DNA of 64,000 nt, taken from positions 1 through 64,000 of the forward strand of contig CAJBBX010000056.1 in the NCBI GenBank assembly GCA_903951425.1, written 5' to 3'. Both the position numbers and the translations under genes were made by a program. The notes beneath the pieces are model-generated. The model searched no databases. It worked only from the letters and a program-made list of their open reading frames with translations, and was not told the origin of the DNA. This document shows, piece after piece, positions 18,344 through 27,081 of this stretch (position 1 is the stretch's first letter; each line of letters starts with the position of its first letter). This stretch comes from an uncultured Chthonomonas sp. Lineage in GTDB: Bacteria > Armatimonadota > Chthonomonadetes > Chthonomonadales > CAJBBX01.

Positions 18344-18357
18344 CCCCTACGCCGGCC
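18339..18357. repeat. 19-bp direct repeat, left copy
   Basis: GGTAGCCCCTACGCCGGCC recurs exactly at 19024-19042. It has internal symmetry (GTAG-CCC-CTAC, then GCCGGC), like a small REP element. This copy contains the stop codon of the preceding gene. The two copies bracket the DUF433/DUF5615 pair. Confidence 0.75.
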
Positions 18358-18418
18358 TTGCAGTACGGCGTCGCGGATGGGCGGTAGAATGCACCATGCA
18401 ACGAACCGGGAGGCACCC

Positions 18419-18664
18419 ATGACAAGCGCGGCGCTACTGGGCCGGATCACATCGCGGGCCGATGTCTTCTCCGGCAAGCCGATCATCCGCAACATGCGAA
18501 TCTCGGTAGAGATGATCCTCAGCTTGCTGGAGCAGGGCGAATCCGAGCAGACGATCCTTGCCGACTTCCCGGCGTTGGAGACCGACGACATCCGGGCTTG
18601 CTTCGCGTACCCCAGGGCGGTAATCGGCCGCGACTCCTTTGACGCTGTCCGCCTAGCCGTCTGA
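18419..18664 (+). CDS. DUF433 family antitoxin-like protein
   Basis: 81 residues. The sequence matches the DUF433 pattern well: LLGRITSRADVFSGKPIIRN, MRISVEMILSLLEQGESEQT, ILADFPALETDDIRACFAYP. DUF433 proteins are small winged-helix or HTH-type proteins usually paired with a PIN-like DUF5615 protein and regarded as VapBC-like antitoxins. The ATG is preceded by GGGAGG at 8-nt spacing. The stop codon overlaps the ATG of the DUF5615 gene (TGATG), which is the normal arrangement of the pair. Since the partner is broken, this antitoxin may now be an orphan. Confidence 0.85.
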   Translation: MTSAALLGRITSRADVFSGKPIIRNMRISVEMILSLLEQGESEQTILADFPALETDDIRACFAYPRAVIGRDSFDAVRLAV

Positions 18665-19011
18665 TGCGGTTTCTCGTGGACCGGTGTGCGGGCCGGCTCC
18701 TCGCGGACTGGCTCGAGCGTCAGGGCCATGACGTGGTCGATGCCGGGTTGCTTGGACCCGACCCGGGCGACCGGGCCCTGCTCGAACTCGCCGCCGCGGG
18801 TGATCGCGTCCTGGTCACAATCGACAAGGACTTCGGACATCTGCTCTAAGTCCACGGCTACAGGCATGCGGGGCTGATACGGCTACCGCACGTTCCAGCC
18901 ATTGAGCGTGTTCGTCTGGTTGGGCAGGTGTTGGATAGGCGCTCTGACGACCTTGCGGGCCGGGCCATTGTTACCGTGCGCGGCGACCGGATTCGTGCGT
19001 CTCGGGCGTAG
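18664..19011 (+). pseudogene. DUF5615 PIN-like toxin gene, interrupted by an in-frame stop
   Basis: The frame encodes MRFLVDRCAGRLLADWLERQ, GHDVVDAGLLGPDPGD and VLVTIDKDFGHLL, a clear DUF5615 PIN-like N-terminal half with the acidic residues Asp6 and Asp55-57. It then hits TAA at 18847-18849 (codon 62). The same frame continues without a shift as VHGYRHAGLIRLPHVP, GQVLDRRSDDLAGRAIVTVR and GDRIRASRA to a stop at 19009-19011, exactly the missing C-terminal half. Intact length would be about 115 residues. A single nonsense mutation has therefore truncated the putative toxin, or the base is an assembly error. Confidence 0.85.
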
Positions 19012-19023
19012 CGCATGCAGCAA

Positions 19024-19042
19024 GGTAGCCCCTACGCCGGCC
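19024..19042. repeat. 19-bp direct repeat, right copy
   Basis: Exact copy of 18339-18357. On the minus strand it includes the stop codon of the ADP-ribosylglycohydrolase gene. The core CTACGCCGGC also occurs at 45988-45997 within a hairpin, so it may be a dispersed short repeat of this genome. Confidence 0.75.
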
Positions 19043-20000
19043 CTGCTGCACGACCTGCGCGGAGATCGGCGAGCCGTTCGCCTGCCGCGGTGACGCGCTC
19101 TCGCTCGTGCAGCTTCGCCAACCACCGACCCGGTACGGCGCCCCGGCCCCAGATGACCCCGGCGGCTCCGCCCGCCACGGCTGCAATCGTGTCGGCCTCG
19201 CCTGCGAGGTTCACCGCCGAGACGATGGCCTCCTCAAGGCTTGCCGCGTTCAGGCAGCACCAGACGGCGGCCTCCAGGCAGTCCACCACGTAGGCAGCGT
19301 ACCCCGTCGGTTGGAGTTGGTCGCACCGCTTCGCCGGGATCGATGCCAGACGGTCCCAGAACCCGCTGGGCAGGCCCGCAGGACCGGGCGTGTCATCCGA
19401 CATCCTGCCCTGAGCGGCGAGGGCCTGCGCCGCGCCCAACGCCGCCTCCCATGCCGCAAGCCGCTCGACGCCACACAACAGCGCCTGCACCCAGAGGCAG
19501 TAGACCGCGCAACAGACCTCAGCCTGGGGATCCCAATGGGTCATGGCGGAGATGCGGGCGGAGGCCTTGAGCATCTCGTGCCGGTCGGCGTAGGCGAGGG
19601 CGACCGGCAGCGTACGCATGAGCGATCCGTTGGCCGCCGCGCGGCCGGCCCGCGCCGAGGGCGTACTCCGCGACGCGTCTGCCCAGTCGCCCGCGTAGGC
19701 GGAGAGCGCGGCCCCGATGGTGGTCCCGATGTCCTTCGGGTGTCCGTGGTACCACTCCAGGAACCGCGCGCCGACGCTTGCGACAGGATCATCCGGGTTG
19801 TCCAGGATGCCCTCGGCGACGGCGAGCGCCAGGGCGGTGTCGTCGGTCCATTCGCCCGGCGCCCAGCAGCCTCCGCCCGTCATCTCGGTCAGCACGCCCC
19901 AGGTGGCCTGGACCTCCTCGAGCGTCTTGAACTCGGCCGGCGCTCCCAGGGCGTCGCCACAGGCCAGACCCAACATGCCGCCGATGATCCTGTCTCTCAT
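19032..20000 (-). CDS. ADP-ribosylglycohydrolase family protein
   Basis: 322 residues, the full length of the DraG/ARH family, which removes ADP-ribose from proteins or small molecules. Signature segments: IIGGMLGLACGDALGAPAEF at the N-terminus, GEWTDDTALALAVAEG with the metal-binding Asp pair, and AVNLAGEADTIAAVAGGAAG with the second metal site before the C-terminal helices. All expected magnesium ligands appear present. AAGGAG stands 8 nt before the ATG. It runs opposite to the preceding pair and is followed downstream only by the 19-bp repeat. The target is unknown; proteobacterial homologues act on nitrogenase reductase, but many others act on other substrates. Confidence 0.9.
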   Translation of the reverse strand: MRDRIIGGMLGLACGDALGAPAEFKTLEEVQATWGVLTEMTGGGCWAPGEWTDDTALALAVAEGILDNPDDPVASVGARFLEWYHGHPKDIGTTIGAALSAYAGDWADASRSTPSARAGRAAANGSLMRTLPVALAYADRHEMLKASARISAMTHWDPQAEVCCAVYCLWVQALLCGVERLAAWEAALGAAQALAAQGRMSDDTPGPAGLPSGFWDRLASIPAKRCDQLQPTGYAAYVVDCLEAAVWCCLNAASLEEAIVSAVNLAGEADTIAAVAGGAAGVIWGRGAVPGRWLAKLHERERVTAAGERLADLRAGRAAGPA

Positions 20001-20099
20001 GGCCGATCTCCTTCGCGGCGCCGTGCAACGGACCCGTGCCCAACCGGACGCCCACGGATCACGACTCGCTCAAGGACGCCAGAACCGGAAAGGACGCGG

Positions 20100-20567
20100 T
20101 TAGGGTCTCGCCGTGCGCTCTTCGGCGCCCCTGCGGAGCAGTGGCATCATCTCAGCGATGCGGCGCGCGCGCGTCTCGGGCCGCTTGGCGCTGTCGATCC
20201 ACCGCATGTAGTTCTTGCGGCAGAAGGTGGTCAGCCCCTCGAAGTTCGCCCGCGCCTCCGGGTCGGCAGCGAGTGCGGCCGCCACGTCCGGCTCCATGGT
20301 GTCGAGCTGCGGGCCTTCGGGCCTGAGAATCACCTCCACCTCGTCGCCGACCTCGACGCCGTTGTCGCGCCGCCATGCCGGGCCCAGGTAGAGGCATGGG
20401 CCATCGGCGGACGCCTCGACCTTTCCCCGGAACGGGTGTCCCGCCACCGAGCCGGTCACGCTGTGCCGCGTCCGCACGCCCCAGGCGGTGTCGGGCTCAA
20501 ACGGAACCACGATCAGCGCCCGTGCGCCGACTGCCCGAACGGAAGCGGCAAAGGTCTCGTCAGCCAT
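20100..20567 (-). CDS. DUF1905 / YdeI (OmdA)-like protein
   Basis: 155 residues. The N-terminal half is a DUF1905-type beta-barrel (VPFEPDTAWGVRTRHSVTGS, then GHPFRGKVEASADGPCLYLG and DNGVEVGDEVEVIL). The C-terminal half resembles YdeI/OmpD-associated helices (EPDVAAALAADPEARANFEG, KNYMRWIDSAKRPETRARRI). The YdeI family is induced by envelope stress and antimicrobial peptides in enterobacteria, but its biochemical role is unknown. AGGAGGG precedes the ATG. It lies about 100 bp upstream of the ADP-ribosylglycohydrolase on the same strand. Confidence 0.8.
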   Translation of the reverse strand: MADETFAASVRAVGARALIVVPFEPDTAWGVRTRHSVTGSVAGHPFRGKVEASADGPCLYLGPAWRRDNGVEVGDEVEVILRPEGPQLDTMEPDVAAALAADPEARANFEGLTTFCRKNYMRWIDSAKRPETRARRIAEMMPLLRRGAEERTARP

Positions 20568-20588
20568 CCTGCCCTCCTGCGCCGTTGC

Positions 20589-22781
20589 TTACCTCAGCCT
20601 GGCGCGGTAGTTGAAGCGGGCATCCGGCGCCACGTCGCCGTCCTCATAGAAGCCGGACCAGTCGCCGCTCTGCCGCACGTTGTCCGCCCACTTGAAGTCG
20701 AGCGCCGCCGGCACCGAACGGAGCCCGAGCGCCTTGATCGGGATGGACAGCTCCAGTTCAGAGCCGCGCATGGCGGCCTTGACCTGGGCCACGGGCGTCC
20801 ACTGGTAGCCGGACCCAACGTAGCGCTCCAGCGTCGTAGAGCCGCCCCTCAGGCCGCCGCGGCCGACGATGAAGTCATATCCGAGCCAGCCGGTCCTGGG
20901 GTTCCTATCGGCGTCGATATAGAGGAGCATCCAGCTTGAGCCCGTGGGAGGCGTGAGCGGCGCCTGGGTGCGGACGTAGAAGCTGAGGGCCGAAGCGCTC
21001 CGGCTCACCTTGGCCACCGTGATGTCGTTGCGCGCGCTCGTGTTGACGAGGCGGGCCGAGCCGCCCCAGGCCTCGTGGTCGCGGTTCACTGCGTCGCCGA
21101 TGAAGTCGCGGAACTCGGGCTGCACTGCGCGCCAGTCCTCGAAGCGGCCATCGATCTTGACGGGGCGCGACACCACCGACGGGACCGGGCGCACCCCCTT
21201 GTAGCGGCGGATGTTGGCCACCATCTGGTAGTAGTAGGCGTCGCCGTGGCCGCCGCGCATGGGCTCCACGTCGCGGCTCCCCTCCTGGCTGAACTGGTCT
21301 ACGAAGGTGGGTCGGCTGTTCGTGTCGAAGCGCTGCGCCACCCACTCGTTCCATCCGGTGATGAAGACGCAACGCGGGTCCAGCTTCAGTGCCCGCTCCC
21401 ACTGCTCGGAGAAGTTTAGGCCCAGCGACACGGCGTTGGGGCGCTTGTCCCACGAGCCGCCATGGTAGCTGCGGCCAAGGGAGCGCTCCTCGCTCAGGGC
21501 GCTCAGCTTGCCGTCAACTGCGTTCTGCGCCACGCCGACCGTCGCCATCTCGCCCTCGCCCTTGCTGTTCTTGTAGAGGTGCTGCGGGAAGACCTCCAGC
21601 CAGCCCCACTGGTCGGGGCCGCTGGGGCCGGTGAAGTAGGAGGCGACGGGAGCGCGGAACGTGAGGGCGTCCATGATGCTCCGTACGCGATCGTCCGCAT
21701 TGGACACTGAAAAGGAGCGCGTGCCCGGCACGGGCTTGCCGTCGGCATGGGCCTGGGCGTCCGGTAGCGTCGGCTGACGGTTGGTCCACCAGCCCACGGT
21801 TCCGCTCGGCTCCGACAGCTCCAACGTGTAGCGCCCGGCGGGCTGCGGAGGCGTCACGTCCAGTGTGGTCCAAGCGTTGTCCAGCACGTTCTCGACGCGC
21901 CGCGAGGCGACGACGGGCCCGTCCGGCCCGCCTCGGCGAAGGCTGATCCGCACGGCCGCTCCGCTGGTGCTCCACGTGGGCGTGGACGCCGCCACCGCGC
22001 CTATGGTCTTGGGAACCGCAAACGTCTGGGCCAGCGTCCCGCCGGCTTCCAAGCGGACCGCCAGGTCGTGCTCGAGGCTGGACAACCCATCGCCGCGCAC
22101 GGAGACGGGGTTGGCGAGGATGAGCGGCTTGCCGTCCCACCGGAACCAGTGTTGCTCGTACTTGCGTGGCTTGTAGAGGTTGTCGTAGAGCCGCCGGACC
22201 ACGGAGTTGGCATCACCGAATGGGGCGATGAAGGCGAAGGCGGGCGTGGCGTTGCCCTGGTCACGGGCCTGGGTGAAGGTGTCGCCCAGGGCGTTCCAGC
22301 ACTTGTCGTACGTGAAGTTGTTGGTCGTATCAAAGACCAGCGCGTCGACGCCGGCGGCGGCCAGCAGGCCGGCGTGCTTGCGGATCACCCAGCGATCGTC
22401 CGACACGTAGTAACCAAAGAGCGGTTCGCCCCAGTGGTGGAAGTGCCCCATGGGCCCCCAGGCCGGGTTGGCGCTGTCGAGCCGGGCCTCGGGGTGCGCG
22501 GCCAGAATCCTGGTGATGTCCCACGGCCCGGTCAGGCTATGCTGGCCCATCCAGAGGAAGTAGAAGAGCGCGGCCGTGCGGTCCTTGCGCGGCGGACCCA
22601 CCTGCTCGTAGGTAGGCAGCGCCCGGCCCAGTGCGTCCGTCGCCACCCAGGTGTCCGCGTAGACATCACGGACGGGGAGCGTACTGGGGCGAGCCAAGGC
22701 CGCGGAGGGCGCAAACAGCGCCGCTGCAACCACGACACAACCGCCAATCATGGCCATCGCACGGCCTCGCTGTGATGTCAT
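20589..22781 (-). CDS. secreted glycoside hydrolase, DUF5010/GH99-GH71-like, with CBM9/DOMON-like C-terminal domain
   Basis: About 730 residues starting at the ATG that overlaps the upstream GH89 stop (ATGA). A signal peptide is clear (MIGGCVVVAAALFAPSAALA). The first 320 residues resemble DUF5010/GH99-type barrels: AALFYFLWMGQHSLTGPWDI, AGLLAAAGVDALVFDTTNNF, KPLILANPVS, and later CVFITGWNEWVAQRF, a motif typical of GH71/GH99-like enzymes. A beta-sandwich insert follows (about 260-370). The last 180 residues (VKIDGRFEDWRAVQPEFRDF, WMLLYIDADRNPRTGWLGYD) look like a CBM9/DOMON-like domain. It is translated with the GH89-like gene and probably acts on the same exported or environmental glycan. 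The exact linkage is uncertain. Confidence 0.8.
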   Translation of the reverse strand: MTSQRGRAMAMIGGCVVVAAALFAPSAALARPSTLPVRDVYADTWVATDALGRALPTYEQVGPPRKDRTAALFYFLWMGQHSLTGPWDITRILAAHPEARLDSANPAWGPMGHFHHWGEPLFGYYVSDDRWVIRKHAGLLAAAGVDALVFDTTNNFTYDKCWNALGDTFTQARDQGNATPAFAFIAPFGDANSVVRRLYDNLYKPRKYEQHWFRWDGKPLILANPVSVRGDGLSSLEHDLAVRLEAGGTLAQTFAVPKTIGAVAASTPTWSTSGAAVRISLRRGGPDGPVVASRRVENVLDNAWTTLDVTPPQPAGRYTLELSEPSGTVGWWTNRQPTLPDAQAHADGKPVPGTRSFSVSNADDRVRSIMDALTFRAPVASYFTGPSGPDQWGWLEVFPQHLYKNSKGEGEMATVGVAQNAVDGKLSALSEERSLGRSYHGGSWDKRPNAVSLGLNFSEQWERALKLDPRCVFITGWNEWVAQRFDTNSRPTFVDQFSQEGSRDVEPMRGGHGDAYYYQMVANIRRYKGVRPVPSVVSRPVKIDGRFEDWRAVQPEFRDFIGDAVNRDHEAWGGSARLVNTSARNDITVAKVSRSASALSFYVRTQAPLTPPTGSSWMLLYIDADRNPRTGWLGYDFIVGRGGLRGGSTTLERYVGSGYQWTPVAQVKAAMRGSELELSIPIKALGLRSVPAALDFKWADNVRQSGDWSGFYEDGDVAPDARFNYRARLR

Positions 22782-25087
22782 CTCTGCTCCTTGAGCCACC
22801 GGTGGGCGGCCTCGATCAGTTGTCGAGTGGTCTGCTTTGTCCGCTCGCCTGCAGGTACCGCGATCTCCTTCTCAAGCCACCGCTTCTCGATCTCGGCGCA
22901 TCGTGAAGCGATATCGGCCCACTCGATGCTGCGGACGCCTGCCTGGGTGTGCGCCAGAAGCTCGCCCAGGTAGACCTCCATCCGAGGCCGATAGTACCAG
23001 TGCATCTGCTCGTAGACCTCGTTGGCCGAGTAGAGGTCGTTGACGCAGTGCTTCTTCATGAGCATCGCGGCATGCGGGTTGACGCCCGGCGTCACCATAG
23101 CGGAGGCGATCTGGGTCTGCAGGGAGAACTCCGGGCGCGTCGACAGGAGGTCCTCGATCCGTCGCAGGCCTTCGGACGCCGACGCTGCCGATGCGGCGGC
23201 GCGGACCGCATCGCCCTGCCGTAACGCACGGTATGCGTCGAGGGTTTTCCAGTTGCAGGCGTATGCCAGCGCCGTCCTCGTCCAGTCCACGAGGTCGGTG
23301 ACGTAGAACCCCTCCTTCCATGCCGCGGGTTTGCACGAGGTTGCCAGGTCGAGGGCCGCGATGAGGTCGTTCAGTTCGCGTGGCGCCGGCTCCAGGCCGG
23401 CCGCCACCTTCCGCGCGCCGACGATGGGCCACCACTGTGGCCCGTAGCCGCACCCCAGCTTCTTGTAGATGGGTGTGGCGCCGCCGCCCGAGTAGACCGC
23501 CTTGACCAGGGCGGCCAGCGCGGCCGTCATCACGGCGGCGTTGGCGGAGCCGTACCTGCGTTCGGCGTAGTCTGCCAGGAACTGGTCCAGCTTCAGACCG
23601 TCGGGGTCCCACGCGGCGCGGGTAGTCAGCTCAAAGTAGAGCAGGTTGTGGCCGTTGCTCTCAGGCACGTGGTAGATGCCCCGGCAACGGTCCGCCTTCG
23701 GGTCCTTCGATACGGACTGGAGCTTGGCGAGGATGCCCGGCATGTCGCCGTGCAGGTGATCGTCGCCCTGGAAGGAGTGCAGGATGCCGAAGGCCCAGTC
23801 GGCTCCCTCGAAGTAGTTGGTGCGCTCGTAGAACGGGTTCACGTCGGCTGCCGTGTCGTAGACGCGCATCATGGTCTTGGGCAGGGCGTTGAAGTAGCGG
23901 GCGATGCGCTCAGCGGTCCACACCTGCGGCACGGCGCCCATATCCCACGAGTCGCTCTGCCATACGGCCTTCGGGTCCATCTCCTTGTAGAGCGCACACA
24001 TCCGCTGCGCGGCCTTGAGCTTGAGCGTGAACGACTGCTCGGGGTCCGAAGCGCCGGTGGACTCCACGAAGGGCGTGTCCTGGTAGATGTGGTCTGTCCC
24101 ATACGTGCGCAGCAGCTCCCCGTAGAACCGGCGCATCCACTGCGTGCAGGCGGGATCGTCGGGATAGAGCACCGTCGCGTCGTACCCGAGGCTGCCCACA
24201 TAGCGATGCTCTGGATGCGTCTGCCGGAACTGGTGGGGCAGGTTGCCGTAGGCCAGGTAGTAGATCCAGCGGATCCCTCGCTGCCTGCCGAAGGCCAGTT
24301 GCGTCTTCAGCCGCTCCGTCACGCGCTCGGCGGGCAGGTCCAGTGCGCCGGGCCAGCCGGAGTACGTGAACGGGTCCGGCAGGCTGTCATCAATGCCGAA
24401 CACCTGCTTGGCCGGTACGCCGGACGTGGCCACGCTGGGGAAGAGGCCCACATGGCTCAGGTTGATCTTCCGCTTGGCCATCCAGTCCAGTATCCGCTTG
24501 CGCTCCCCGGCGGTGCGGAAGTGGTGATGGAACTTGGCCAGCCCCCACCCGTCTGCCAGGCCGAAGTGGCGCAGCGGCCATCTCGGCAGGCTCACCAGGC
24601 AGATGCCGCGCAAGGGCAGATGGGCGCGGCGCGGCACTCGATCGCCGTCCCAGAAGAAGCCCACGCCGCAGAAACGCTCAAGGTACTCATAGGCGCCGTA
24701 CAGGAGGCCGGTGTCGCACGTTGCGGATATGCGCACGCACGCGGGGCCGCGCGACTCGATGACGAAGCCGTCCCGGAGCCGGTCGGCATCGCTCGAGCCG
24801 GGCAAGCGCCTGAGCGGCTCTGAGCCGGGGCCAATCGAGAGGATCAGGCGGGCCCGGCGGTCGCTCGCAGGCGGTGGCGTGACGACGATGGTCACGGGCG
24901 CCCCGGTCATCCGGCGAATGGTCCGGGCCAGTTCCGCGGCGGCATGTGCGCTGCGCCACGTACGCGTCCGCGGCTCAACGACAACCACTCCGGTAGGTCT
25001 GCCGGCCACCGCATGTGCCGCATCGACAACCGAAACCAAGCAGAGCGCGGCGGCGCCCAGTACCATGGCAACTATCGTCACGTTCAT
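22778..25087 (-). CDS. secreted alpha-N-acetylglucosaminidase-like enzyme (GH89)
   Basis: 769 residues with a signal peptide (VAMVLGAAALCLVSVVDAAHA). After an N-terminal alpha/beta domain (to about 165) comes a barrel resembling human NAGLU and bacterial GH89: ILDWMAKRKINLSHVGLFPS, FYGELLRTYGTDHIYQDTPF, MDPKAVWQSDSWDMG, WAFGILHSFQGDDHLHG, and a helical C-terminal domain. Two glutamates stand where GH89 has its catalytic pair: Glu342 (TPFVEST) and Glu476 (HVPESNGHN). The enzyme would cleave terminal alpha-linked N-acetylglucosamine. Other details (FNEMQ-like motif) are divergent, so the substrate could differ. GGGAGG precedes the ATG. It is first in a two-gene unit with the GH99-like gene. Confidence 0.82.
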   Translation of the reverse strand: MNVTIVAMVLGAAALCLVSVVDAAHAVAGRPTGVVVVEPRTRTWRSAHAAAELARTIRRMTGAPVTIVVTPPPASDRRARLILSIGPGSEPLRRLPGSSDADRLRDGFVIESRGPACVRISATCDTGLLYGAYEYLERFCGVGFFWDGDRVPRRAHLPLRGICLVSLPRWPLRHFGLADGWGLAKFHHHFRTAGERKRILDWMAKRKINLSHVGLFPSVATSGVPAKQVFGIDDSLPDPFTYSGWPGALDLPAERVTERLKTQLAFGRQRGIRWIYYLAYGNLPHQFRQTHPEHRYVGSLGYDATVLYPDDPACTQWMRRFYGELLRTYGTDHIYQDTPFVESTGASDPEQSFTLKLKAAQRMCALYKEMDPKAVWQSDSWDMGAVPQVWTAERIARYFNALPKTMMRVYDTAADVNPFYERTNYFEGADWAFGILHSFQGDDHLHGDMPGILAKLQSVSKDPKADRCRGIYHVPESNGHNLLYFELTTRAAWDPDGLKLDQFLADYAERRYGSANAAVMTAALAALVKAVYSGGGATPIYKKLGCGYGPQWWPIVGARKVAAGLEPAPRELNDLIAALDLATSCKPAAWKEGFYVTDLVDWTRTALAYACNWKTLDAYRALRQGDAVRAAASAASASEGLRRIEDLLSTRPEFSLQTQIASAMVTPGVNPHAAMLMKKHCVNDLYSANEVYEQMHWYYRPRMEVYLGELLAHTQAGVRSIEWADIASRCAEIEKRWLEKEIAVPAGERTKQTTRQLIEAAHRWLKEQR

Positions 25088-25227
25088 CGCGGCCTCCCGA
25101 TGCAGGTAACAGGATCATGGCATATCCCGCACGCCCGCGTGTGGCGCACGTGTCCGCTGGAGGCGTATACTCGAACTAGGCCCGGTCGATCACAGAGCCC
25201 ACCGGTACGCAAAGAGGAGGCGTCGAC

Positions 25228-25890
25228 ATGCCTGGTCCATCATACGACGGTGAAGTGCAGACGCGAACTAACCTGAACGCAGGCCTTGACGTGATCAAAC
25301 GCTTTGCCCAAGACTACCCGGCGTGGGTCGTCAACGCACGAGACATGCGCGAGTGCGGACTCACCGGCGGCACTTGGCTCGATTGGGCGACTGAAGAACT
25401 CGCCCGCTGGCGCGCCTGGAGGCCCATGAGCAAGGCAGACGGCAAGGACAACCTACGCGAATGTGCGAGCGACCTGCAGGATCAGGTCGATGCTATCCTG
25501 CAACGGTGCGGCCAGGCTGAGCCCACGTTTGAGACGGTCGAGTGGCGACACCTGTCGGGGCTCTTCGCGATCGCGTTCTCCATCAAGTCGACTGCCTCGC
25601 ACAGCCCCGTCTTCGCATCCAAGCTCTGCCACTTCATCTTCCCGGCGGCCTTCCCGGTGGTGGACGGCGAACTACTGGGCGGGGCGGCGAGCTACCCGGT
25701 CTACTGGCACGGCTGCCGCGGCCTCTGGCTGGAGTGCGAGGAGAAGGACGCCCTGAAGCGCGTAGTGGCGGAAGAGATTGGGATCAATCTGTTGGACGAC
25801 TTCCCGTGGGCGACGAAGATCGTCGAGTGGTGCCTCATCGGCGAGCGCGCCCGGTTGCCTAAGGCGAAGGCAGAGCGCCATGGCTCTTGA
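25228..25890 (+). CDS. conserved-looking protein of unknown function
   Basis: 220 residues, start ATG preceded by AGAGGAGG. I do not recognise the family. No signal peptide, membrane segment or metal motif is evident. It appears helical and cytoplasmic, with many Trp and Cys residues. The segment FASKLCHFIFPAAFPVVDGE resembles the helical motif (K-x-x-HF-x-P-x-x-FP-x-x-D) seen in scattered uncharacterised bacterial proteins that often travel with defence or mobile genes; that link is weak inference. It overlaps the next gene's start by about 11 bases but shares no obvious function with it. Confidence 0.6.
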   Translation: MPGPSYDGEVQTRTNLNAGLDVIKRFAQDYPAWVVNARDMRECGLTGGTWLDWATEELARWRAWRPMSKADGKDNLRECASDLQDQVDAILQRCGQAEPTFETVEWRHLSGLFAIAFSIKSTASHSPVFASKLCHFIFPAAFPVVDGELLGGAASYPVYWHGCRGLWLECEEKDALKRVVAEEIGINLLDDFPWATKIVEWCLIGERARLPKAKAERHGS

Positions 25891-27064
25891 GCCAACCAGG
25901 AGGAGCTTCATGATCGGTGTTGCGGCGGCGATGGGTGCGGGCGGCGGTGCGACGGCTGAGCCGGTGGCGCCGATGACAAACCACCCGAGCTGGGTAGACG
26001 GCAAGCTGGCGCCCTGGCCCGATATGAAGCGGCTCGAGCCGCAGGTCGCCACGCTCTACAGGCCTGCGACCGAGTGGACCTACTCGCACCACCCGCACCT
26101 GGGCTGGTGTGCCGGGCGGTACCACGCCATGTGGTCTAACGGCCGCATCGACGAGGACGCGCCGGGCCAGCGGGTGCTGTGGGCCACGTCGCAGGACGGC
26201 CGCATCTGGACCGAGCCCGCCGTTCTGGCTGAGCCCTCCGTGCGCGACGGCAAGGAGCGCATCCTCACCGCGGCGGGCTTCCTGGCGCGGGGTCGCACGC
26301 TCACGGCCTACTTCGCCGAGTATGGCGAGCCCGAGTGCAGCGACACGCGCCTCTTCGCCGTCACGAGCCGCGACGGCAAGGGCTGGTCGAAGCCCGTGGA
26401 CCTGGGCGTGCCGGTCTGCCCCAACCACGGCCCCCACGCCACGCGGTCCGGCAGGCTCATCATCGCGGGCAACATCGGTTTCCCCTACACCGACGACCGC
26501 GCGGGCCTCAAGGGCTGGCACATGGCCGGCGTCTACGGCGAGCCCGGCGCGTTCACCAAGGACGACCCGCATGCCTTCTGGGGCATCTCAAAGCAGCGCG
26601 GCTGGCCCACGGCGCTCTGCGAGGGCTCCTTCCTGCAGACCGCCGACGGCACGCTCCGGATGCTCCTGCGCAGCACGGGCCCCGGGTTCCGCCACCGGCT
26701 CTGGTACGCCGAGAGCCGCGACGACGGAGCGACCTGGAGCGACCCGGTGGAGGCCGACTTCAGCGACTGCAACACCAAGTTCCACCTCGGCAAGCTGCCC
26801 GACGGCCGCTTCACCTACGTGGGGAGCCCGCTGGCCGGTAGCCGGTGCCCGCTGGTGGTCTCGACCTCCCGCGACGGCCTCTCGTTCGATCGGCACTACG
26901 ACATCGGCCGCACGCCCTACGCCATGTCGCGCGCGGGCCGATGGAAGGGCGGCGAGTACGGCTATCCGCACAGCCTGGTACACGACGGACGCCTCTGGGT
27001 CATCGTCTCGCGGCAGAAGGAGGGCGTAGAGGTGCTGGGCGTGCCGCTGAAGGATTTGGCGTAG
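25880..27064 (+). CDS. Tat-exported sialidase-fold (BNR repeat) protein
   Basis: 394 residues. The N-terminus PTRRSFMIGVAAAMGAGGGA is a typical twin-arginine signal. The mature part is a beta-propeller with Asp-box/BNR-type repeats (TSQDGRIWT, TSRDGKGWS, SRDDGATWS, STSRDGLSFD), as in sialidases and other exo-glycosidases of that fold. I do not see the complete arginine triad and Tyr/Glu nucleophile of true sialidases, so it may act on another sugar or just bind. It starts inside the end of the previous gene and is transcribed toward the convergent beta-galactosidase-like gene, separated by a hairpin. Confidence 0.75.
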   Translation: MALEPTRRSFMIGVAAAMGAGGGATAEPVAPMTNHPSWVDGKLAPWPDMKRLEPQVATLYRPATEWTYSHHPHLGWCAGRYHAMWSNGRIDEDAPGQRVLWATSQDGRIWTEPAVLAEPSVRDGKERILTAAGFLARGRTLTAYFAEYGEPECSDTRLFAVTSRDGKGWSKPVDLGVPVCPNHGPHATRSGRLIIAGNIGFPYTDDRAGLKGWHMAGVYGEPGAFTKDDPHAFWGISKQRGWPTALCEGSFLQTADGTLRMLLRSTGPGFRHRLWYAESRDDGATWSDPVEADFSDCNTKFHLGKLPDGRFTYVGSPLAGSRCPLVVSTSRDGLSFDRHYDIGRTPYAMSRAGRWKGGEYGYPHSLVHDGRLWVIVSRQKEGVEVLGVPLKDLA

Positions 27065-27081
27065 GGAGGTCTGACCCGTCA

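Noticed and set aside
18902-19093. A separate small gene after the DUF5615 stop codon
   Set aside because: The reading frame that continues the DUF5615 family is the one in phase with the upstream half, so this other frame is a shadow.
25880-27064. Calling the Tat-exported propeller a true sialidase (nanH)
   Set aside because: Asp-boxes are present but the full arginine triad and Tyr/Glu nucleophile could not be found.
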